DNA from: Oscillatoriaceae cyanobacterium Prado104
GTDB taxonomy: Bacteria > Cyanobacteriota > Cyanobacteriia > Cyanobacteriales > Microcoleaceae
Direction: 5' to 3'
Assembly: GCA_025454405.1 (NCBI GenBank)
Contig: JALOON010000085.1
Coordinates: forward strand, 1-43,287
Length of the DNA: 43,287 bases
The position numbers and the translations under genes were made by a program. Under the pieces are notes generated by a model. The model did not search any database. It had not been told where the DNA came from and saw only the letters and a program-made list of their open reading frames with translations. This document shows, piece after piece, positions 9,035-16,029 of this stretch. Position 1 is the stretch's first letter. The number at the start of each line of letters is the position of its first letter.

Positions 9035-10921
9035 TTAAATCTGAGGAACGTACTGTTCTTTCTCAGGCACAAAAGTGTATTCAGCAACAATTTGCCGGAA
9101 TTCTTCACCGTCGATCGTCTCTTTTTCAATCAACAAATCCACCAAACGATCGATTACAGTGCGATTTTCCCGCATGATGCGGCGGGCATCATCGTAACAG
9201 CGAGCAATAATTGTCCGAACTTGTTCGTCAATGCGCGAAGCAATTTCTTCAGAATATTCCGATCGCGCCGTAAAATCACGACCGAGGAAAATTTCGCTTT
9301 GTTGGGCTTCCAGCGACATCGGACCCAAATCGGACATCCCGAAACGAGTCACCATTTGTCTCGCCATACCGCTAACTTGCTGCAAGTCATTGCCCGCACC
9401 GGTGGTAACTTCAGCATCGCCGAAAACCACTTCCTCAGCAGCGCGGCCGCCCAAAGCACCGGTAATTCTAGCGAGAATTTGCGATCGAGAAATCAAACCT
9501 TGATCTTCGCTGGGCATGAACCAAGTCAAGCCGCGGGCTTGTCCGCGCGGGACTAAGGTAACTTTTTGTACCGGATCGTGCTCTTTAATCACCGTACCGA
9601 CGATCGCGTGACCGATTTCGTGGTATGCAATCAAGCGCTTGCTCTTGCTATCTACCAGCGGCGTGCCTTCCATACCTGCAACTACGCGATCGACTGCATC
9701 GTCAATTTCCAGCATCGTAATCGCTTCTTTGCGCCGTCTTGCTGTTAAAATCGCTGCTTCGTTGAGCAAGTTAGCCAAATCGGCACCGGTAAAACCGGGA
9801 GTGCGGCGGGCGATAGCGTCCAGAGAAATTTCCGGAGCGAGTTTTTTGTTGCGGGCGTGGACTTCCAGAATCGACAAGCGACCCTTGATATCCGGCGTAT
9901 CTACAGTAACTTGGCGATCGAACCTGCCGGGGCGCAGCAAGGCGGAGTCAAGTACGTCGGGGCGGTTGGTGGCAGCAATAATAATAATCCCTGTATTGCC
10001 CTCAAAACCGTCCATTTCCGTCAGCAACTGGTTGAGGGTTTGTTCGCGCTCGTCGTTACCGCCGCCGATGCCAGAACCGCGCTGGCGGCCCACTGCGTCA
10101 ATTTCATCGATAAAGATGATGCAAGGGGCATTTTCCTTAGCTTTTTTAAACAAATCGCGGACGCGGGAAGCGCCGACACCTACGAACATTTCCACAAATT
10201 CCGAACCCGAAATGCTGAAGAAGGGAACGCCGGCTTCGCCCGCGATCGCTTTTGCCAGCAGGGTTTTGCCGGTTCCTGGAGGGCCGACTAACAACACGCC
10301 CTTGGGAATTCTTGCGCCGACAGCGGTGAAGCGTTCCGGCTTTTTCAGAAATGTCACGACTTCTTGAAGTTCTTCTTTCGCTTCTTCAACGCCTGCTACA
10401 TCGTCGAACAGCACGCCGGTTTTAGCTTCCATTTGAAAGCGAGCTTTGGACTTGCCAAAGTTCATTGCTTGACCGGGACCGCCAGGGACATTGCCACTGC
10501 GGCGGAACAGGAAAAACAACCCTGCTACCAACAAGAGCGGAAAGACGAGATTGCCTAACAGTCCCCAAATAGCGCCGTCGTTGCGCGCCGGGTGAGTGTC
10601 AAAGTTGATTTTGGAGTCTCTGAGTCGAGAAACCAGTTCCGGGGCGCTTGAGGGCAAATCCACCCGCCACCGCTGCACGCGATTGTCCAGTTCGGGATCG
10701 ACTGCTTCGACAATCGCCGTCCGACCTCCGTCGTAAAGGTCAACGCTGGTGACTCGGCCGGCGTTTAAGTAATCTAAGAATCTACCGTAGCTCAGGCGGG
10801 TGCTGGCGGTGTTCTTAGTCATTTCGGCGGGGGAGGGTGCAAAGGCTCCTTGCCACAGGAAAAAGCCGATGACTAAAGCTGGTAATGTCCAAAGCAGTGC
10901 GGTTCGCCAAGAAATTTTCAT
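9035..10921 (-). CDS. ftsH: ATP-dependent zinc metalloprotease FtsH (FtsH2/Slr0228 type)
   Basis: A 628-residue membrane-anchored AAA+ protease. In cyanobacteria the FtsH2-type forms a hetero-hexamer with FtsH3 that removes photodamaged D1 from photosystem II. The start MKISWRTALLW is chosen at 10921: it gives the family length and has AGAGG 11 bases upstream. The open frame continues a further 81 codons upstream, but that part has no family character. Two membrane segments (about residues 9-26 and 115-137) flank a lumenal loop. The AAA module has Walker A GPPGTGKT (about 208), Walker B CIIFIDEIDAVG and the second region of homology with ATNRPDVLDSALLRPGRFDR. The protease zinc site is HEIGH. 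It is divergent from the parM-like unit. Confidence 0.96.
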   Translation of the reverse strand: MKISWRTALLWTLPALVIGFFLWQGAFAPSPAEMTKNTASTRLSYGRFLDYLNAGRVTSVDLYDGGRTAIVEAVDPELDNRVQRWRVDLPSSAPELVSRLRDSKINFDTHPARNDGAIWGLLGNLVFPLLLVAGLFFLFRRSGNVPGGPGQAMNFGKSKARFQMEAKTGVLFDDVAGVEEAKEELQEVVTFLKKPERFTAVGARIPKGVLLVGPPGTGKTLLAKAIAGEAGVPFFSISGSEFVEMFVGVGASRVRDLFKKAKENAPCIIFIDEIDAVGRQRGSGIGGGNDEREQTLNQLLTEMDGFEGNTGIIIIAATNRPDVLDSALLRPGRFDRQVTVDTPDIKGRLSILEVHARNKKLAPEISLDAIARRTPGFTGADLANLLNEAAILTARRRKEAITMLEIDDAVDRVVAGMEGTPLVDSKSKRLIAYHEIGHAIVGTVIKEHDPVQKVTLVPRGQARGLTWFMPSEDQGLISRSQILARITGALGGRAAEEVVFGDAEVTTGAGNDLQQVSGMARQMVTRFGMSDLGPMSLEAQQSEIFLGRDFTARSEYSEEIASRIDEQVRTIIARCYDDARRIMRENRTVIDRLVDLLIEKETIDGEEFRQIVAEYTFVPEKEQYVPQI

Positions 10922-11123
10922 AAATATTGTTGCCTCTAATTGCGGACAAGTCTGGTAAGAGCGGGGTGCGGGAGGAGTGCTATAAAAGTTAACACTCAGA
11001 ATCTTAACTAAATGTAACTTAACAATGCCGTTGAGAGCAACAGGGTCTTGAGGGAGCGATCGAGAAAAAGTTAAGTAAAGTCGGAAACGGGCGATCGTCC
11101 CGAATATAATATTTGATGCTGAT

Positions 11124-11152
11124 TTGAATACAACTCTAGGTAAAGTTATAAG
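11124..11152 (+). promoter_or_regulatory. Candidate sigma70-type promoter
   Basis: A -35-like TTGAAT (11124-11129) and a -10-like TATAAG (11147-11152) are separated by exactly 17 bp. They direct transcription rightward from about 11159, away from ftsH. The next strong signal downstream is the intrinsic terminator at 11345-11366. Confidence 0.5.
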
Positions 11153-11158
11153 AATGCT

Positions 11159-11366
11159 TGCCAAACCCGCTGCTATCGGCTAAACACAAGACAGTGCTGG
11201 ACGATCGGCGCGTTCTTGTCAAGTCAAGACTAATCAGGAAGCAAGCACCAAACTACGATGTTACTGGACAGGTCTGGTGGCGATCGAGTTTGAGTAGCTC
11301 TTATGTGACAAAAGGCCGATCGATTTGCTCGAGCCGTTTCCGATCCCCCAATTATCTGGGGGTTTT
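11159..11366 (+). ncRNA. Candidate small RNA or attenuated leader, about 208 nt
   Basis: The stretch between the promoter at 11124-11152 and the intrinsic terminator at 11345-11366 has no convincing protein. An 86-codon frame runs through it and past the terminator but lacks any recognisable feature. It could be a free-standing small RNA, or a leader whose terminator controls read-through into the ParM-like operon 200 bp downstream. I compared it by eye with 6S, SRP, RNase P and Yfr-type RNAs and recognised none of them. Confidence 0.4.
11345..11366 (+). terminator. Intrinsic terminator upstream of the parM-like gene
   Basis: CCCCCA (11345-11350), a 6-base loop and TGGGGG (11357-11362) are followed directly by TTTT. 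It is a compact factor-independent terminator for rightward transcription. No protein-coding gene on that strand precedes it in the window, which is why a small RNA or attenuator is proposed. Confidence 0.7.
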
Positions 11367-11521
11367 CAAATATCCTAGAAGCTATTGCCAGCACCCCGCT
11401 CTAAAGAGACGGGCTTGATGCCTCAAAACTTTATTGTGCTGGCGGGCATGTATTTACCCCAGCAATGGGGTTGGGTTTCCGGGTTCCCAAACAAAAACTC
11501 GGCTCTCGCAAGGGAGTAAGT

Positions 11522-11547
11522 AAAGCCGTCCTAGAAGGACGGGGTTT
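11522..11547. repeat. IS200/IS605-type end hairpin, solo remnant
   Basis: CCGTCC (11526-11531) and GGACGG (11537-11542) form a hairpin inside the block AAAGCCGTCC..GGACGGGGTTT. The reverse complement closely matches the hairpin at the left end of the tnpB element at 28612-28650 (AAAACCCCGTCC..GGACGGCTTT). About 120 bp to its left is also palindrome-rich (GCCAGCACCCC.. and ..GTGCTGGCGGG at 11389-11447). It looks like a leftover transposon end placed just before the parM-like start codon. Confidence 0.55.
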
Positions 11548-11563
11548 CAAACCGATTTTTCTG

Positions 11564-12646
11564 ATGACAACTAGACAGCTTGTTCCTAATTCGGTTATGC
11601 TGACGCAGCAGACCAAGATTGCGTCGAACAAATCGATTATTAGCGCGGACTTGGGCCGGACGGCAACTAAAGCTTGCGTGAGCCGCAACCCCAACAGCGT
11701 TGTTTTTATTCCTGCCAACGTGGCCAGGGAGTCGGTGGAAAAAGTGCGGGGCGGCAGCTTTGAGTCGAAAGCAACCGATCCCCTGTTGGATATGTGGCTG
11801 GAGTACCAGGGCAAGGGTTACGCCCTCGGTCAATTGGCAGCAGATTTTGATGCCCCTCTCGGCGGCGCTGACCAGTCGAAAGTTGTAGATGCTTTGGTTA
11901 AGGTTTTTGCTTGCGCTGGATACTACCAGATGAAGGGCGAAATCGCAGTGGTGTTGGGTTTGCCTTTTTATTCGCAAGAGCAGTTCGAGAAGGAAAAGGA
12001 AGAGATTGTCAGCCAACTGCGCTCCCCTCACTTGATGGTTTATCGCGGCGAGCGCGTAGAAATTGACATCCGCCATGTTTGGGTAATGCCAGAAGGTTTC
12101 GGCAGCCTGATTTGGTGCGAGGCTCAAGACAGCAAGGAGTTTTCGCCGGAGTTGCCGGAGCTCTCGGTGGCTGTGGTGGATATCGGACACCAAACTACCG
12201 ATTTGTTAATGGTAGATCGTTTTCGGTTTGCCAGGGCTGCTTCTAAGAGCGATTCCTTTGCGATGAACAGGTTCTACGAACAGTTGGCTGCCAAGATTCC
12301 CGGTGCTAACGCTCAATCCCTGTCTTTGCTCGAAGCTGTTAACAAGCCGGAAGGACAGCGTTTTTACCGCCCTAGAGGAGCTACTAAGCCAACCGATTTG
12401 GACCCGATTATTAAGGATTTGCGGGAGGCTTTTGCTAGCGAACTTTCCGAACGTTTGGTGCAGTGGCTGCCGGAACGGGTGACGGATGTGGTTCTGACAG
12501 GCGGTGGCGGCGAGTTTTTCTGGGAGGTGCTTCAGCCCTTGCTTAAAGAGGCGAGTCTGAAGGCTCATTTGGCTCAGCCTTCTCGCAAAGCAAATGCTTT
12601 GGGACAGTTTATTTATGCTGAGGCTCAGCTAGCGACGATTAAGTAA
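11564..12646 (+). CDS. Actin-like ATPase, ParM/StbA family
   Basis: About 360 residues of actin/Hsp70-fold ATPase related to ParM and Alp filament proteins, which move plasmids or other cargo by polymerising. The phosphate-1 loop is IISADLGRTATKA, the phosphate-2 loop is AVVDIGHQTTDLL and the adenosine motif is VVLTGGGGEFFW. The open frame extends upstream, but that part is read from the transposon-end hairpin, so ATG 11564 (MTTRQLV) is used; ATG 11597 (MLTQQTK) is the alternative. Neither has a clear Shine-Dalgarno. It is followed after 20 bp by a ribbon-helix-helix/coiled-coil protein, the arrangement expected of a parMR operon. No iteron-like parC was found upstream. Family assignment is firm; the cargo is unknown. 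Confidence 0.88.
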   Translation: MTTRQLVPNSVMLTQQTKIASNKSIISADLGRTATKACVSRNPNSVVFIPANVARESVEKVRGGSFESKATDPLLDMWLEYQGKGYALGQLAADFDAPLGGADQSKVVDALVKVFACAGYYQMKGEIAVVLGLPFYSQEQFEKEKEEIVSQLRSPHLMVYRGERVEIDIRHVWVMPEGFGSLIWCEAQDSKEFSPELPELSVAVVDIGHQTTDLLMVDRFRFARAASKSDSFAMNRFYEQLAAKIPGANAQSLSLLEAVNKPEGQRFYRPRGATKPTDLDPIIKDLREAFASELSERLVQWLPERVTDVVLTGGGGEFFWEVLQPLLKEASLKAHLAQPSRKANALGQFIYAEAQLATIK

Positions 12647-12666
12647 CGCATTAAGGCTTGAACCCT

Positions 12667-13185
12667 ATGGCACTGTGGGCAAAAAATAAAGCGGATTTCT
12701 CGGTGGCGTTTACAGAAGATCCTGCAGATCGAACTTTGCTGGCTGCTGTGGAAAAGGAATTGTTGCTGACTAAGTACCAGACTTTTAGCAATCTCTGCAA
12801 GCAAGCTTTGTGGCAGTTTTTGTCTGTATCTGAGTCTGCTACCTCTGCGTCTGGCTTTATACGTTTGGAACAGCGGATTGCCGAACTTGCAGTTAAGTTT
12901 GCTGAGTTCGAGCATAATGTTTCAGCGGAGGAAGTCAGCCGTTTGGAGGGGCTGGAACATCACTTGAACAAACTTAGCGCTCAGTTGTCGCAGTTGCAGG
13001 AGAGTGTTAATAGTAAGTTCGATCGAGTTTCTTTTGCCCAAGTTTCTAGAGTAGTAGATCCTGACGCGGTTGAGTCTGAACCTGCGATCGATAACGATTC
13101 AGTTTCTGGTGCTGAAGTTGCTCCTCGCGAGGAGACCGATCCTTTGTTGGAGCGTTTAAGTTCTTTGTTACCGCAAGATTTCTAG
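12667..13185 (+). CDS. Putative ParR-like adaptor: ribbon-helix-helix plus coiled coil
   Basis: A 172-residue protein. ATG 12667 is chosen because AAGG lies 10 bases upstream; a TTG nine bases earlier would leave no room for ribosome binding. Residues about 8-50 fit a ribbon-helix-helix fold: strand ADFSVAF, helix DRTLLAAVEKELL, turn, helix TFSNLCKQALWQFL. Residues about 60-120 are a heptad-rich coiled coil (LEGLEHHLNKLSAQLSQLQ). The acidic tail ends in LLERLSSLLPQDF, which could be a filament-binding peptide. The tight spacing after the ParM-like gene suggests the DNA-binding or cargo adaptor of that filament. The ParR role is inference from architecture and context, since sequence identity among ParR proteins is very low. 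Confidence 0.7.
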   Translation: MALWAKNKADFSVAFTEDPADRTLLAAVEKELLLTKYQTFSNLCKQALWQFLSVSESATSASGFIRLEQRIAELAVKFAEFEHNVSAEEVSRLEGLEHHLNKLSAQLSQLQESVNSKFDRVSFAQVSRVVDPDAVESEPAIDNDSVSGAEVAPREETDPLLERLSSLLPQDF

Positions 13186-13280
13186 ATGAGGTCAGCTAAT
13201 GTAAACTAAGGGCTACAAAGCCTTGAGATGTGATGTTAGTGGCTGGTTGTTTGCCAGCGGTACTAATTAAATAAAGTTGG

Positions 13281-13314
13281 CGATCGCTCTTTTGAAAAAA
13301 AGGGCGATCGTTTT
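13281..13314 (+). terminator. Terminator of the parM-like operon
   Basis: CGATCGCTCT (13281-13290) pairs with AGGGCGATCG (13301-13310) with one G-U pair, extended by TTT/AAA, and is followed by TTTT. It sits about 95 bases after the stop codon of the adaptor gene and before the convergent hisB gene. The stem uses a HIP1-like GCGATCGC core. Confidence 0.6.
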
Positions 13315-13360
13315 GCGATTTCCAGTAAAAAATTACCCCACGGCCACTACAAATATTCCG

Positions 13361-13999
13361 CTACAAAACCCCTTTAGAACTCGGAATTCGACTGGCGCGC
13401 CTCGGGTCGATCGCTACTGCCATCCGCAGAGCCCGCGCAAATGATTTGAAAGCTGCTTCCACAATGTGATGGGAATTAATTCCTTCTAACTGACGCACGT
13501 GCAAAGTCATTTGAGAATGATTCACCAGCGCTACAAAAAACTCTCTCACTAATTCAGTATCGTAATTGCCGATCCGCTGCTGGGGAATCTGCAAGTTGTA
13601 GCTCAAGTGAGGCCGTCCCGAAAAATCCAGCACTACTTCAATCAAAGCTTCATCTAGCGGGGCGATAAAATGACCGAAACGAGAAATGCCCGATCGATCC
13701 CCTACAGCTTTTGCTAGCGCTTGTCCTAAAGTAATTCCCACATCCTCATTAGTATGGTGGTCGTCAATTGCCAAATCCCCGATCGCTTGCACGTCCAAAT
13801 CGATCAATCCGTGGGAGGCAATTTGCTGCAACATGTGGTCTAAAAACGGAATTCCCGTAGATGCTTTGCAAGTTCCCAAACCGTCAAGATTCAGCCTGAC
13901 AGTGACATCTGTTTCTAATGTCGTGCGCTTGACCAAGGCGGCCCTGGCTGGTTGAGCTGAACTTGCAGGAGGGAGAGAAGGGCGATCGACTGTTTCCAT
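13361..13999 (-). CDS. hisB: Imidazoleglycerol-phosphate dehydratase
   Basis: It catalyses dehydration of imidazole-glycerol phosphate to imidazole-acetol phosphate in histidine biosynthesis, in the cytoplasm. The repeated half-motifs carrying the manganese-binding histidines are both present: HHTNEDVGI in the first half and HHIVEAAFK in the second, with GIPFLDHMLQQIASHG ahead of them. The start at 13999 (METVDRPS) gives 212 residues. An ATG 21 bases upstream (14020, MNDKLRI) is also in frame, but those codons belong to the dispersed ACTAATGA repeat, so I prefer the shorter form. It is the monofunctional type, without a phosphatase domain. It stands alone. Confidence 0.95.
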   Translation of the reverse strand: METVDRPSLPPASSAQPARAALVKRTTLETDVTVRLNLDGLGTCKASTGIPFLDHMLQQIASHGLIDLDVQAIGDLAIDDHHTNEDVGITLGQALAKAVGDRSGISRFGHFIAPLDEALIEVVLDFSGRPHLSYNLQIPQQRIGNYDTELVREFFVALVNHSQMTLHVRQLEGINSHHIVEAAFKSFARALRMAVAIDPRRASRIPSSKGVL

Positions 14000-14062
14000 A
14001 ATTCGCAATTTGTCATTCATTAGTTATTAATTATTAATTGGCAATTGGTAATTTCTCGGGAA

Positions 14063-14130
14063 TTTTGAGTTTTGAGTTTTGAGTTTTGAGTTAAAGACAG
14101 TTCTTAATTCAAAACTCAAAACTCAAAACT
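14063..14130. repeat. Heptamer repeat TTTTGAG then its inverse AAAACTC
   Basis: About four copies of TTTTGAG (14063-14092) are followed by three of the reverse-complement unit CAAAACT (14109-14130). Together they can fold into a long hairpin between hisB and fabI. Both genes are on the minus strand, so it lies past the fabI stop codon. Confidence 0.75.
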
Positions 14131-14156
14131 TTTCTTAACTGTCAACTCTCAAAAAG

Positions 14157-14933
14157 CTACATTCCCATTATTTCGTAACCTGCATCCACATACAAAATCT
14201 GACCGGTAATCCCGCTAGCCAGATTGCTGCACAGAAAAGCCGCTGCATTTCCCACTTCCTGTTGAGTCACAGTTCGCCGCAGCGGGGCCACTTTCTCAAC
14301 GTGGTGGATCATGTCCAAAATGCCGCCAACTGCTGACGAAGCCAAAGTTCTGATCGGACCCGAAGAAATCCCATTTACCCGAATATTTAACGGACCGAGT
14401 TCGGACGCCAGATAGCGAACATTCATTTCCAAAGCGGCCTTGGCAATTCCCATCACATTATAATTGGGAACTACCCGAACACCGCCCAAATAAGTTAGCG
14501 TGACAATACTGCCACCTTCTGCCATCAGCGGTTTAGCAGCAGCACACAGCCTTACTAGCGAGTAAGCACTAATATCCAAAGCATTGGAGAAACCCTGGCG
14601 CGAAGTTTTGGTGAAATCTCCCGAGAGTTCGTCCTTACCTGCAAAAGCCAAACAGTGGATCAAGATATCCAACTTACCCCACTTGTCGGCGATCGTCTCA
14701 AAAGTAGATGCAATTTCGCTCTCGTCTTGAACGTTGCAGGGTAAATACAGGCTGGGATTGAGCGGTTCCACCAGTTCTGCTACCTTGCGTTCGTGCTTGC
14801 CCTTCTCGTCTTTCAAATAAGTGATGCCGAGGTTAGCCCCAGCTTTGTGAAGCTGCTGGGCAATGCCCCAGGCGATCGAGCGATTGTTGGCTATGCCAGT
14901 GACAAGAGCATTTTTTCCGGTCAAATCTATCAT
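14157..14933 (-). CDS. fabI: Enoyl-[acyl-carrier-protein] reductase (NADH)
   Basis: A 258-residue short-chain dehydrogenase that performs the last reduction of each fatty acid elongation round. The FabI-specific nucleotide-binding start is LTGKNALVTGIANNRSIAWGIA, and the catalytic Y-x6-K pair is Tyr158/Lys165 in YNVMGIAKAA. The start at 14933 (MIDLTGKN) matches the usual FabI N-terminus; the open frame extends 13 codons further upstream without family similarity. It diverges from ntcA across a 352-bp intergenic region that holds a 20-bp palindrome. No second enoyl reductase is present in the window. Confidence 0.96.
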   Translation of the reverse strand: MIDLTGKNALVTGIANNRSIAWGIAQQLHKAGANLGITYLKDEKGKHERKVAELVEPLNPSLYLPCNVQDESEIASTFETIADKWGKLDILIHCLAFAGKDELSGDFTKTSRQGFSNALDISAYSLVRLCAAAKPLMAEGGSIVTLTYLGGVRVVPNYNVMGIAKAALEMNVRYLASELGPLNIRVNGISSGPIRTLASSAVGGILDMIHHVEKVAPLRRTVTQQEVGNAAAFLCSNLASGITGQILYVDAGYEIMGM

Positions 14934-15061
14934 CTGTAGTCTATATCTAGAAGCAACTTGCACCGTTCTCATTCGTTATACTGACAATCCCGCCCGTTCG
15001 GACACAACTGATTCAGATTTAACTGATGCAGATACAATTAAGACAAAATTGATACACAATT

Positions 15062-15081
15062 GAGACATAATATTGTGTCTC
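15062..15081. promoter_or_regulatory. 20-bp palindrome between fabI and ntcA
   Basis: GAGACATAATATTGTGTCTC is a near-perfect palindrome with one mismatched pair per arm. It is preceded by two related direct half-sites, ACAATTAAGACA (15034-15045) and ACAATTGAGACA (15057-15068). This size and symmetry suit a dimeric regulator. It is not a canonical NtcA box (GTA-N8-TAC), and no such box was found upstream of ntcA. It lies about 130 bp from the fabI start and 205 bp from the ntcA start. Confidence 0.45.
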
Positions 15082-15285
15082 ATGAGATTAATTTTGCTGT
15101 GCGGCTACTTGGTAGCGGAATTGAGAAAGTTAAGAGAAGGGCTAGGTTTAATCATACAGCCTGTGTTTGCCTTAACATTAAATGGAAGTAACAGAATCAC
15201 TGGATGCAGGAGGTTTGACGGTATATTTACTCATTAAGGTTAATCAGTAAGTTGCACAGAATTGATTAGTACAAAGGATCTAGCC

Positions 15286-15951
15286 GTGACGCACGATCGA
15301 CCGCTAGCAGCCGTGTTCCGCCAAATCAGCGGTGGGGCTTTTCCACCCGTTGTGGAAACCTTTGAGCGGGGCAAGACAATTTTTTTCCCTGGAGACCCGG
15401 CTGAGCGCGTCTACGTTCTCATTAGAGGTGCTGTAAAGCTCTCCAGGGTGTATGAAGCGGGAGAAGAAATTACTGTCGCTCTCCTGCGCGAAAACAGCGT
15501 ATTCGGGGTGCTGTCTTTGATTACAGGACACCGATCGGACAGGTTTTACCACGCGGTAGCTTTTACGCCAGTAGAATTGATTTCGCTGCCGATCGAACAA
15601 GTCGAGAAAGCCCTTAAGGAAGACCCAGAACTTTCGATGGTGATGCTGCGGGGACTTTCTTCTCGGATTTTGCAAACCGAGATGATGATTGAAACGCTGG
15701 CACACCGAGATATGGGTTCGAGACTCGTCAGCTTTCTGCTGATCCTGTGTCGGGATTTTGGGGTGCCGAGTACGGAGGGGATTACGATCGATTTGAAGTT
15801 ATCCCATCAGGCGATTGCTGAGGCGATCGGATCGACGCGGGTAACGGTGACTCGCTTGCTGGGGGATCTCAGGCTCGAAAAAATGATCTCGATCCACAAG
15901 AAAAAGATCACAGTTCACAACCCAGTGGCTTTAAGCCAGCAATTCACTTGA
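15286..15951 (+). CDS. ntcA: Global nitrogen regulator NtcA (CRP/FNR family)
   Basis: A 221-residue transcription factor that, with 2-oxoglutarate, controls nitrogen assimilation genes in cyanobacteria. The effector domain carries FERGKTIFFPGDPAERVY and VYEAGEEITVALLRENSVFG. The long dimer helix is LRGLSSRILQTEMMIETLAHRDMGSRLVSFLL in two parts, and the helix-turn-helix is SHQAIAEAIGSTRVTVTRLL near residues 172-191. The start is the GTG at 15286 (VTHDRPLA): it has AAAGGA seven bases upstream and gives the family length, whereas the TTG eight codons earlier does not. The protein ends in the conserved LSQQFT. It is followed by a DUF3084 gene on the same strand. Confidence 0.97.
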   Translation: MTHDRPLAAVFRQISGGAFPPVVETFERGKTIFFPGDPAERVYVLIRGAVKLSRVYEAGEEITVALLRENSVFGVLSLITGHRSDRFYHAVAFTPVELISLPIEQVEKALKEDPELSMVMLRGLSSRILQTEMMIETLAHRDMGSRLVSFLLILCRDFGVPSTEGITIDLKLSHQAIAEAIGSTRVTVTRLLGDLRLEKMISIHKKKITVHNPVALSQQFT

Positions 15952-15965
15952 TTTCCAGAAATTGT

Positions 15966-16006
15966 GGGATTTGGGATTTGAGATGATAAATTCCATCCCA
16001 AATCCC
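15966..16006 (+). terminator. Perfect 12-bp hairpin after ntcA
   Basis: GGGATTTGGGAT (15966-15977) pairs perfectly with ATCCCAAATCCC (15995-16006), 14 bases past the ntcA stop codon. Only a short T-stretch follows (AAATTTAAAATTTA), so it may end, or partially attenuate, transcription into the DUF3084 gene, whose ATG begins at 16030. The GGGATTT unit is again 7 bp. Confidence 0.45.
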
Positions 16007-16029
16007 AAATTTAAAATTTATGAATCCGA

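Noticed and set aside
9639..10367. 242-codon plus-strand frame inside ftsH
   Set aside because: Antisense shadow of the highly conserved AAA domain; Ser/Pro/Arg-rich and without motifs.
15182..15285. NtcA autoregulatory box (GTA-N8-TAC) upstream of ntcA
   Set aside because: Only partial matches such as GTAACAGAATCAC were found; the TAC half-site is missing at the correct spacing.
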